Below the pieces are notes generated by a model. That model was not told the origin of the DNA and made no database searches. It saw only the letters and a program-made list of their open reading frames with translations. A stretch of 64,000 nt of DNA from assembly GCA_964371725.1 (NCBI GenBank), contig CAYJNQ010000004.1, forward strand, positions 1 through 64,000, written 5' to 3'. This document shows, in pieces, positions 53,736-60,620 of the stretch (its first letter is position 1; each line of letters begins with the position of its first letter). Position numbers and translations under genes: made by a program. This stretch comes from JAAYCI01 sp964371725. GTDB lineage: Bacteria > Bacillota > Clostridia > Oscillospirales > Ruminococcaceae.

Positions 53736-53764
53736 ACAATATCATTTTTACAACGAACTGTCAA
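53736..53764 (-). promoter_or_regulatory. Promoter of the cobalamin operon
   Basis: On the minus strand a perfect TTGACA (53759-53764), a 17-base spacer and TATTGT (53736-53741). Initiation near 53729 would put the aptamer almost at the RNA 5' end. Confidence 0.85.
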
Positions 53765-53864
53765 TTCTTCGCAAGGAACTTTGTCACAAAAAAATTTCAT
53801 GGCACAGCCGCAAAGCTAGCACACAACGGTAACGCCGTTTTTTCGGGCAGAACCCCTTTCATTG
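53765..53864. other. Spacer between chemoreceptor gene and operon promoter
   Basis: About 100 bases. A small AACGG/CCGTT hairpin followed by six T on the plus strand (53827-53848) has no gene to terminate on that strand. Nothing else is recognised. Confidence 0.4.
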
Positions 53865-55532
53865 CTATACGCGGAAATTGGAGGTGAGCTTTTGCAGGGT
53901 GTTTGCCTGCGCAAACAACTCTTCGCTTGTGGAGGCGCTTTGTTCACTGGCGGCGGCATTTGCCTGCACCACTTCCGTAATTTGACCCATATTCTGTGAT
54001 ATCTCACGCACAAGCTGCGCTTGCACCTCGCAGGCACCGGCAATTTCGTCGATGCGCGACAGCAGAGATTTTGAGGATTCATCCACCCGCCCAAAGGCAT
54101 CGTAGGCATCGTTTGCAATGGTGGTGCCATGGTCCATCGTGTCCATCGTATTTTGAATCAGCACCGTGGTGTTGCGTGCAGCCTCGGTGGATTTTTGTGC
54201 CAAATTGCGCACCTCGTCTGCCACCACTGCAAAGCCCTTGCCGGCCGCACCGGCTCTGGCGGCTTCCACCGCTGCATTCAAGGCCAGAATATTCGTTTGG
54301 AAGGCAATTCCATCGATGGTTTCAATAATTTTTTGAATACCGGCGGCCGATTCCTGAATGTCCACCATGGCTTTTTGCATCTCTTGCATTTTGTCTGTGC
54401 TCTCCACAATTACACCATTCACCTGCTTGCCCAACGCACTGGCCTGCATGGCGTTTTGCTCGGTTTCCAAAACCTGTGTTTCCATAGATTGTACAGAATC
54501 CGAAAGAATATCGGCAATGTGCGACTGTTCGGCAGAACCCTGGGCCATCTGCTGGGAGGTGGTGGCCACTTGCTCGGCACCACTTGTCACCATCTCGGCT
54601 GCGCTCTGAATGTCCAGGATGGTGGCGCTGATGGTGTGTATCAGTTGTGACAGCGATTGTTCAATGGATAAAAAATCACCCTCGTAACCCATGCCCATTT
54701 GCACAGAGAAATCCTGCCTAGACAGAGCCTCCATCTTGTCGTTTAAATCCTCGATCATATGTTGCAAAGAATTGGTAGACTGTTCCATAGACCGAGAGAA
54801 TTCCCCCATTTCTTTTGTAACGCAGTTGGAGGTAAAGTTCAGGGAAGTTTGCCCTTGTGCAAGTTTTTGGCTTTCTTCTGTGAAGCGAACCATGGGACGA
54901 ATCACTTCGCGACGCAAAAAGCGCAAAATGGAAACACAAATCATCAAAATAATCAACACTGCCAAAATGCAGGCCGCCACGGCAAGGCCCACCACGATAT
55001 CCAGCTCTGCCTCTCTTTGCACAATTTCTGCATTCACCAGTTCAATTTGGGCGTTCATCAAGTCGTTGATGATGTCTAAATTCGGCTGCACTTCCGAAAC
55101 ATAAATAGCCATTTTCCCCTCTGTGTCGCCCGTATCCAGCTCTAAAATCTTTGCAGCCGCCCCATGCAAATCAACATGCAGTTGATCAATTTGCTCAACA
55201 AACTCTGCATGAACTGGGTTGTTCCGCATTTCGTCCCCATGTAAAATTTGTCCCAAATTGCACTGTGTGGGATCGAGCTGCCCTGTGAAGGGTTCCCCGC
55301 TGCTAATAGAATACAGCAACTGCTCCACCCAAACATAATGCTCCAATGTAACCTGATACAACACGCTTTTTTCTTCGTTCGATTCGGCAACTTTGTCTTT
55401 GGTGTTTTGCACTTGTGTGATAACAAAGCCAACAAGGCTTAAAAGAAACACGATCGCACCCATAATCAGCACAAACCGTAAAATCACTGCCTTGGTTAAG
55501 GACATTCTTTTTTTTGTCGATGCATTGTTCAT
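53865..55532 (-). CDS. Methyl-accepting chemotaxis protein with extracytoplasmic CZB-like domain
   Basis: A 555-residue transducer: helix about 15-40, outer domain about 41-178, second helix about 180-202, HAMP-like region, then a long coiled-coil signalling domain with the hairpin tip ETIDGIAFQTNILALNAAVEAARAG and DEVRNLAQKSTEAA. The outer domain has the ligand pattern of chemoreceptor zinc-binding (CZB) domains: His65 with Trp68, Cys91 in DPTQCNLGQIL, His119 and His123. Most CZB domains are cytoplasmic, so the location here is unusual. ATG 55532 follows GGGGTGGAG. It has no C-terminal CheR-tethering pentapeptide. Confidence 0.92.
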   Translation of the reverse strand: MNNASTKKRMSLTKAVILRFVLIMGAIVFLLSLVGFVITQVQNTKDKVAESNEEKSVLYQVTLEHYVWVEQLLYSISSGEPFTGQLDPTQCNLGQILHGDEMRNNPVHAEFVEQIDQLHVDLHGAAAKILELDTGDTEGKMAIYVSEVQPNLDIINDLMNAQIELVNAEIVQREAELDIVVGLAVAACILAVLIILMICVSILRFLRREVIRPMVRFTEESQKLAQGQTSLNFTSNCVTKEMGEFSRSMEQSTNSLQHMIEDLNDKMEALSRQDFSVQMGMGYEGDFLSIEQSLSQLIHTISATILDIQSAAEMVTSGAEQVATTSQQMAQGSAEQSHIADILSDSVQSMETQVLETEQNAMQASALGKQVNGVIVESTDKMQEMQKAMVDIQESAAGIQKIIETIDGIAFQTNILALNAAVEAARAGAAGKGFAVVADEVRNLAQKSTEAARNTTVLIQNTMDTMDHGTTIANDAYDAFGRVDESSKSLLSRIDEIAGACEVQAQLVREISQNMGQITEVVQANAAASEQSASTSEELFAQANTLQKLTSNFRV

Positions 55533-55726
55533 AACTCCACCCCTTCGTCCTCACACAGCACTTGTGTTCGGCACTTGTACTTTCAAGCAGCCGGATATCC
55601 GCTTTCCAGCTTGATTTTACCACAAAATTTGTGAAATAGAAATAGAAAACGCCCTATTTTCCACCCCTTGTTTTGTTCTTAACTTCGTACACTTTGCCCA
55701 GGAAATACCCCGCTATTTTTCTGTTT

Positions 55727-56545
55727 TCACAATTCTTTCTTTTTGCGTGTCGGCACAAAGTTTTGTGCAATTGTGCGCTTATACCCCTTCGAGCGTGTAT
55801 AGAAAAAGCCACACACAGAAAACACAAGTGCACCGATGAAGTTCACCATCATGTCTTTCATCGTATCGAAAAGACCGATGTCAAGGTAGCCCCCCACGCC
55901 CAAATCTTTACCGTTTAACTGCACTTCGCGGATATCCTCAATTGGCACCACGGTGTTGGTTTGAGTTGGGTCGAGCGTCACCGAATATAGGTCATGGATG
56001 ACCGTGTCTTTTTGCATATCCGTTTTAAAAAAAACGTCCATTCCAAATTCAAAAAACTCCCAAACCACCGCCACTGTCATAGAAAAACAAAATGCGGTTA
56101 AGGCCATGAAAATAGGCGACAGCTCGAAGCTGAGTTTATCGTTGTTGTTCAAAATCACCACCAATGAAAAGCCCACCGCTGCGGCTAAAAAACCATTGAT
56201 GGTGTGAAGCATGGTGTCCCACCCCGGAATTCTAACATAAAAGGCGTTGATTTCCCCCAAAATTTCCGCGGAAAAAATAAATAGAAAAATGGTAATTTCC
56301 AAAGCCGGCGGAAGATCAATATTGGTTTTGCTTTGCAGCAAGCTTGGAACATAAAGCAATAGCAGTGTTAGCAGGCAAAAAAACACACTTTCGTAGTTGG
56401 CCAAAAAAAATTGTCTCACCATAACCACAAGAATAATCACTCTTAGTATGCTGAAAACGATGAAAGAGCTTCTATGTTCTCTGAGCTCCTTTTGAATTGA
56501 TTGGCCAAATTTCGCAAACGAGGATTCTTTTCCTTTTTTTCTCAT
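55727..56545 (-). CDS. Polytopic membrane protein, DUF2238/YjdF-like
   Basis: A 272-residue protein with about six hydrophobic helices, a cytosolic basic N-terminus and an ectodomain-like loop near 195-225 rich in Asp/Val. The segment RIPGWDTMLHTINGFLAAAVG resembles the conserved D-x-x-x-H-x-x-x-G helix of the YjdF/DUF2238 family; no function is known. The ATG at 56545 has AAAAGGG upstream, and a clear promoter is at 56583-56611. Confidence 0.72.
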   Translation of the reverse strand: MRKKGKESSFAKFGQSIQKELREHRSSFIVFSILRVIILVVMVRQFFLANYESVFFCLLTLLLLYVPSLLQSKTNIDLPPALEITIFLFIFSAEILGEINAFYVRIPGWDTMLHTINGFLAAAVGFSLVVILNNNDKLSFELSPIFMALTAFCFSMTVAVVWEFFEFGMDVFFKTDMQKDTVIHDLYSVTLDPTQTNTVVPIEDIREVQLNGKDLGVGGYLDIGLFDTMKDMMVNFIGALVFSVCGFFYTRSKGYKRTIAQNFVPTRKKKEL

Positions 56546-56582
56546 TTACCCTTTTCCCCTCTTGTATATTCTGTTTAAGAAT

Positions 56583-56611
56583 ATTATAATCGCGTTTTGC
56601 AAAAATGGCAA
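56583..56611 (-). promoter_or_regulatory. Promoter of the DUF2238-like gene
   Basis: On the minus strand TTGCCA (56606-56611), a 17-base spacer and TATAAT (56583-56588), 38 bases before the ATG. Confidence 0.8.
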
Positions 56612-56652
56612 CGGCCGAAGCAGGGCCACTTTTTCTGCAACTTTTGCCAGTG

Positions 56653-56686
56653 TGGTGTCGGCAATCCCTAGACAGCACCGACACCA
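56653..56686 (-). terminator. Hairpin just past the DUF815 gene
   Basis: Perfect 9-bp arms TGGTGTCGG/CCGACACCA around 16 bases, starting 2 bases after the DUF815 stop on the minus strand. There is no T run, so this is a weak terminator or 3'-end stabiliser. Confidence 0.45.
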
Positions 56687-56687
56687 T

Positions 56688-57887
56688 CTAGAGAACGCCG
56701 GCCTTATACAATTCGATAAACTGCTTCGCGGCGCGTGGGCTGCGCCCACGCATACGCATTGCAAACGTTTCCGCAAGTTGTAAAATGCTTTGTGGGTCGT
56801 CCTCTATACCATATTGCTTTATCAGTGCGCGAAGTATGGTTTCAAACCGGTCTTTCTCCGGCGTAAAAAAACTTACAAGCAAACCAAAACGAGCTGCCAG
56901 GCTTAAAAGTTCTTGGCTCGTGTCGCCGGCGTGCACTTCATCCCCCGTGCGATCGCTCCACAGTTCTTTGATTAGATGGCGGCGGTTCGAGGTTGCATAC
57001 ACCACAACATTTGCACTGCGCGCGCAAACACCCCCTTCTAAGATGGCTTTTAAGGCTGAAAAATTGTCATCGTTCTTGGAAAAACTCAAATCATCAATGA
57101 ACAAGATGAATTTAAGAGGATTTTCCGCAAGCTGCTCTACCAGTTTCGGAATTTGGTACAGCTGGTTTTTTTTCACTTCAACGAGCCGCAGGCCATCCTT
57201 TGCAAAATCGTTTGCAATTGCTTTTACGGCAGAGGATTTGCCCGTACCTGCATCTCCATAGAGCAAAACATTGTTGGCCGGCAACCCGCAGAGCAAAGCT
57301 TTTGTGTTGGCCACAATTTGTTCACGCTCTTTCTCGTAGCCGGGCAAGTTTGACAAAGTTTGTGTGTCCGGATATTTCACAGGCGACAAAGCACCATTTT
57401 CCAGCGTGAATACATTGTATTTCGCAAAAACACCCACCCCTTTTTGGGATAGATTTGCAACGCGCTCAAAATATATTTTTGTGAAGTTTACGGCTTTGGT
57501 TTCCCATTTCGGCAAAAAATCGAATCGATTCAACACCAAACCTTTGCACAACTCTTGCAAAAGCTGTTCCTGCGTAACCCCACCAAGCTCTTGCAAAAAT
57601 ATCAATTCCTGCCTTAAACACTCCTCAAGAAAAGAATTCACCTCTTTGCTCGCCACTCTGCGAAGGTAACTATTTTCACAATCAAGCGTGGCACTCAGCA
57701 AATACTCTGTCCAGTTTGTGGTGTTTTGAAACAAACACCATTCAAAATCGGCCAATTTGGGCACAAGATTCTCCTCGTTTGCTGCCGCATTCAAAACCTG
57801 AACGAGTTTATGCACAACCTCATCTTCCAGCAACTTCCGAAACACAACCAAACCTGTAAGACGGTCTCTCCATTCCGTTCGTGTCAT
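56688..57887 (-). CDS. DUF815-family AAA+ ATPase
   Basis: A 399-residue predicted ATPase. After an N-terminal helical domain of about 180 residues comes the ATPase: Walker A VLLYGDAGTGKSSAVKAI near 208, Walker B KFILFIDDLSFSKND, sensor-like VVVYATSNRRHLIKE, and a C-terminal arginine-rich MRMRGRSPRAAKQFIE. These are the hallmarks of DUF815, whose role is unknown. ATG 57887 with AAAGGAT upstream is preferred over 57920. It is divergent from the antiporter operon. Confidence 0.9.
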   Translation of the reverse strand: MTRTEWRDRLTGLVVFRKLLEDEVVHKLVQVLNAAANEENLVPKLADFEWCLFQNTTNWTEYLLSATLDCENSYLRRVASKEVNSFLEECLRQELIFLQELGGVTQEQLLQELCKGLVLNRFDFLPKWETKAVNFTKIYFERVANLSQKGVGVFAKYNVFTLENGALSPVKYPDTQTLSNLPGYEKEREQIVANTKALLCGLPANNVLLYGDAGTGKSSAVKAIANDFAKDGLRLVEVKKNQLYQIPKLVEQLAENPLKFILFIDDLSFSKNDDNFSALKAILEGGVCARSANVVVYATSNRRHLIKELWSDRTGDEVHAGDTSQELLSLAARFGLLVSFFTPEKDRFETILRALIKQYGIEDDPQSILQLAETFAMRMRGRSPRAAKQFIELYKAGVL

Positions 57888-57913
57888 TATCTCAACATCC
57901 TTTCTATAAAATA

Positions 57914-57960
57914 TTGCCATTTGTTCAATTTTTATGTATAATTTTATGTATCACATAAAA
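57914..57960 (+). promoter_or_regulatory. Promoter and inverted repeat of the antiporter operon
   Basis: TTGCCA (57914-57919), a 17-base spacer and TATAAT (57937-57942). An 8-bp inverted repeat TTTTATGT-ATC-ACATAAAA (57942-57960) covers the predicted start site, as an operator for a repressor would. Confidence 0.7.
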
Positions 57961-57977
57961 TTCGAGGTGGTGGTCCT

Positions 57978-58454
57978 TTGCGGTTTCAATGGAAGACAAT
58001 TGTGATACCATGCCTTTTGTTCCTTGCCTGGCAAATTATGAACGAAAGTTTCACGCCGGTTGGTGTGCTTGTTGGGGTGGCTGTAACCGCTTTTTGCCTG
58101 TACACAACCAATGCCTTGCTGGGCATTCGCTATACCGAGACCTATTTTCTACCGCCCCTTCCCTTTGCACGCTATCTTCTGTTTCTTGTAAAAGAAATTT
58201 ATCGAAACGGCATCCTCTCGGCTATTTTGATTGTGAAAGGCAAAGTAGGGGCAGAATTTCTTCATGTGGAAATTGACAAAAGCCTGCAAAACCCATTTTT
58301 ACATACCGTTTTAGCGGCATCTGTAACCCTGACACCCGGCACAATTTCCATTGAAAGCAAAGACGGTTTTCTAAGGGTTCTTTCCATGCACCACAATGAA
58401 AAAGAGCCCTGCAAAGCCTTGGAAACACAGTTGACCAAACTTGAAAAAAATTAA
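57978..58454 (+). CDS. mrpE: Mrp/Mbh antiporter subunit E
   Basis: A 158-residue membrane subunit of the multi-subunit cation/proton antiporter (MrpE, equivalent to MbhA). Two to three helices lie in the first half (IVIPCLLFLAWQIMNESFTP), followed by the conserved VLAASVTLTPGTISIE. Start TTG 57978 follows GAGGTGG at about 7 bases. It is the first gene of a seven-gene operon with overlapping or closely spaced frames. Confidence 0.92.
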   Translation: MRFQWKTIVIPCLLFLAWQIMNESFTPVGVLVGVAVTAFCLYTTNALLGIRYTETYFLPPLPFARYLLFLVKEIYRNGILSAILIVKGKVGAEFLHVEIDKSLQNPFLHTVLAASVTLTPGTISIESKDGFLRVLSMHHNEKEPCKALETQLTKLEKN

Positions 58455-58469
58455 TGATAAGGAGCTTTT

Positions 58470-58724
58470 ATGTTTATCCATGCCGCCATTCTGTTCCTCC
58501 TGGTTGCCGCCCTTTTCAGCGGATATCGCATCATCAGAGGCCCCTCTGTATGGGACCGACTTCTTGGTTTTTCCCTCTTATCCAGCAAAATCATCCTTGT
58601 CATCATCTTGTATTCTTTTGAAAGTGGCCACTCTTACTATCTCGACATCGGTCTCACTTTCGCCTTGCTCAGCTTTGTGGGAACCACATCTATCTCAAAA
58701 TTTTTGCGCAAAGCAAAAAAATAA
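58470..58724 (+). CDS. mrpF: Mrp/Mbh antiporter subunit F
   Basis: An 84-residue subunit with three helices (FIHAAILFLLVAALFSGYRI, then RGPSVWDRLLGFSLLSSKI), the MrpF/MbhB pattern with the conserved RGP-x-x-x-DR turn. ATAAGGAGC precedes the ATG. Confidence 0.93.
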   Translation: MFIHAAILFLLVAALFSGYRIIRGPSVWDRLLGFSLLSSKIILVIILYSFESGHSYYLDIGLTFALLSFVGTTSISKFLRKAKK

Positions 58725-58733
58725 GGAGCGCTT

Positions 58734-59042
58734 ATGCAACTGATTGCCTATCTTTTCATTTCCATCGGCCTTATTTTCATCGGCATTGGCTTGCTTGGTG
58801 TTTTTCGCTTTCACAATTTTTATGCGCGCTTGCTTTCCGCCGCCGACATCGATACGGTTGGTTTGCTCACCATACTCATCGGTGTTGCCTTTTTAAGCGG
58901 TTTCAGCTGGTTTACCCTCAAGGTGATTTTCATCATGGTTGTCATCTTGATTGTGAACCCGATTGTCACATCTTCCATTGCGGCTTCGGCCTATTTTTCA
59001 GGGTATGAGCCGGAAAAGGAGGTGCACCATGACCGCCGATAA
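58734..59042 (+). CDS. mrpG: Mrp/Mbh antiporter subunit G
   Basis: A 102-residue subunit with three helices; FRFHNFYARLLSAADIDTVG and IVNPIVTSSIAASAY are the MrpG/MbhC signatures. It overlaps the next gene by 14 bases. Confidence 0.94.
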   Translation: MQLIAYLFISIGLIFIGIGLLGVFRFHNFYARLLSAADIDTVGLLTILIGVAFLSGFSWFTLKVIFIMVVILIVNPIVTSSIAASAYFSGYEPEKEVHHDRR

Positions 59043-59577
59043 ACTCATTTTCATCTTCATGATTCTCATCGCGCTTTTTATTGTTGGCAGCCGAAATTAT
59101 AAGCGCATCATCATTGCTCTCGGGGCCTTTTCGCTACTGGCCTCGTTTTGCTATCTTCTTTACCATGCACCGGACGTAGCCATTGCCGAAGCGGTTATCG
59201 GCAGTGCTCTTTCCACCATTTTATTCATTGTTGCGCTAAAAAAACACAGAACATTTTATATTTACTTCACAGGGGGCTCTCAAAAAAACAAAGGTGAAGC
59301 CAAACTGCGCGCCGAAACCAAGGACGTTGCCTCGAAAATAATGCAGTATCTTGTCAACCATGATTTGGAGGCACAGACCATGTATACCAGAGAAGAACCC
59401 GAAACAATTGCAAAGGAACATCTTTTTGATTTGATTTTGCACAGTGAAAACGAACAAATCACTCTGTACGGCTCGAAAGCTGAACTGCATGTGCTGGCCA
59501 TCCAAAAACTTTTGGCTGCAAACTTTGGCGAAGAACGAGTTGTTTTTGTGAATGTTTCCGATGAGGGTTCCTTATGA
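59029..59577 (+). CDS. MbhD-like antiporter subunit (DUF4040) with extra soluble domain
   Basis: A 182-residue protein. Residues 1-80 form three helices with the YHAPDVAIAEAVIGSALSTILFIVAL motif that corresponds to the C-terminal end of MrpA and to the separate MbhD subunit. Residues 85-182 are a hydrophilic alpha/beta-like domain (RAETKDVASKIMQYLVNH, AKEHLFDLILHSENEQITLY) that I do not recognise. ATG 59029 has AAAGGAGG at 7 bases; the longer frame from 58963 is inside mrpG. Confidence 0.85.
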   Translation: MTADKLIFIFMILIALFIVGSRNYKRIIIALGAFSLLASFCYLLYHAPDVAIAEAVIGSALSTILFIVALKKHRTFYIYFTGGSQKNKGEAKLRAETKDVASKIMQYLVNHDLEAQTMYTREEPETIAKEHLFDLILHSENEQITLYGSKAELHVLAIQKLLAANFGEERVVFVNVSDEGSL

Positions 59578-60242
59578 AAAGTATGCGCATCATTGGGTTT
59601 TCGCTCGCTTTTTTTGCCGCTGCACTCACTTTGTATCTTTCTTTACCCACAGCGGCAACGCCGTCGCCCGCCCTATTTGAAGCCGTGATGGAGAACCATG
59701 TTGCCGACACCCATGCGGGCAATGCGGTGGCCTCTGTTTATTTGCACTACCGCATTTTTGACACCGTTTTTGAAGCTTTGATGCTTTTGGTAAGCGTAAT
59801 GGGCGTCATCCATTTTTCACGCCATGAGCACGGGGTACCCCCACCAATTCCCGCTGCACCTTCGGGCCAACGCTCCCCTTTAAGCATCATCGGCTTAATT
59901 CTTCCCATCATCATGATGCTTGGCATTTACCTCATTGCAAACGGGCACAACACACCCGGCGGCGGTTTTCAAGGTGGCGCAGCTCTTTCGGCAGTTTTCA
60001 TCTGCGTGTATTTGATAAACCCGCACAAAACAATTCGTTGGCATAGTTACGAACGCCTTGAAAAACTGTTGTTTTTGGCGCTGGCCCTGCTCGCCATCGG
60101 CTTTGCGGCCTCGGGCTTGTATATAAGCTGGCCCGCATACAATGTGTTCTATTTGGTTACCATGAATGTGTTCATCGGAATCAAGGTGTTTTGCGGGCTT
60201 ACACTGGTATTTTATCGTTTTGTGCACTATGAAGACACCTAG
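59574..60242 (+). CDS. mrpB: Fused MbhE-like and MrpB antiporter subunit
   Basis: A 222-residue protein. The N-terminal part (about 1-80) has NAVASVYLHYRIFDTVFEALMLL, the MbhE signature (also the tail of MrpA). The C-terminal part (about 105-222) is MrpB, with ANGHNTPGGGFQGGAALSA and LEKLLFLALALLAIGFAASG. About six helices. It overlaps the MbhD gene by 4 bases. Confidence 0.9.
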   Translation: MKSMRIIGFSLAFFAAALTLYLSLPTAATPSPALFEAVMENHVADTHAGNAVASVYLHYRIFDTVFEALMLLVSVMGVIHFSRHEHGVPPPIPAAPSGQRSPLSIIGLILPIIMMLGIYLIANGHNTPGGGFQGGAALSAVFICVYLINPHKTIRWHSYERLEKLLFLALALLAIGFAASGLYISWPAYNVFYLVTMNVFIGIKVFCGLTLVFYRFVHYEDT

Positions 60243-60269
60243 CGCAAAACAGAACCAAAAGGAGGCATT

Positions 60270-60620
60270 ATGGAGCTTTTAAATGGAGAAACGGTCTCTG
60301 TGGTCTTGTTTTTCATTGGCATTGCCGGCATATTCAGCAGCCGCCGCATCTTAAAAACCATCGTTTGCATCGGCATCATGGAGGTGGCCGCCATCACCTT
60401 TTTTCTCACAATGTTTGCCTCCACAGAAGATACCGCGCCCATCGATGCCGGCACTGCAGCCGTGGCCGACCCCTTGCCCCAGGCTTTGATGATAACGGCC
60501 ATTGTTATTGGTGTTGCCGTCACTGCCATCGCACTTTGTATGTTCATCAACCTCTACCACCTATATGGAAATTCCAACTGGGTGGCAATCCACCAAAAAA
60601 GAATGGATAACGATTCATGA
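60270..60620 (+). CDS. mrpC: Mrp/Mbh antiporter subunit C (NuoK-like)
   Basis: A 116-residue, three-helix subunit homologous to NuoK: FFIGIAGIFSSRRILKTIVCIGIMEVAAITF near 15-45 and DPLPQALMITAIVIGVAVTAIAL, with the essential Glu in IMEVA and the PQAL-x-x-TAIVI signature of MrpC. AAAGGAGG precedes its ATG. Confidence 0.95.
   Translation: MELLNGETVSVVLFFIGIAGIFSSRRILKTIVCIGIMEVAAITFFLTMFASTEDTAPIDAGTAAVADPLPQALMITAIVIGVAVTAIALCMFINLYHLYGNSNWVAIHQKRMDNDS

Noticed and set aside
53827..53848. Plus-strand hairpin AACGG/CCGTT followed by six T as a terminator
   Set aside because: No plus-strand gene precedes it for several kilobases, and the stem is only 5 bp; it is probably incidental.
55560..55640. 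SigD (sigma-28) promoter for the chemoreceptor
   Set aside because: TAAA and GCGGATAT occur on the minus strand but with 13 bases between them instead of 15 and a mismatch in the second box; not convincing.
57942..57960. Palindrome as a terminator of upstream transcription
   Set aside because: The stem is entirely A+T-rich with a single G-C or C-G pair per arm, has no T tail, and no plus-strand gene lies before it; an operator is more likely.
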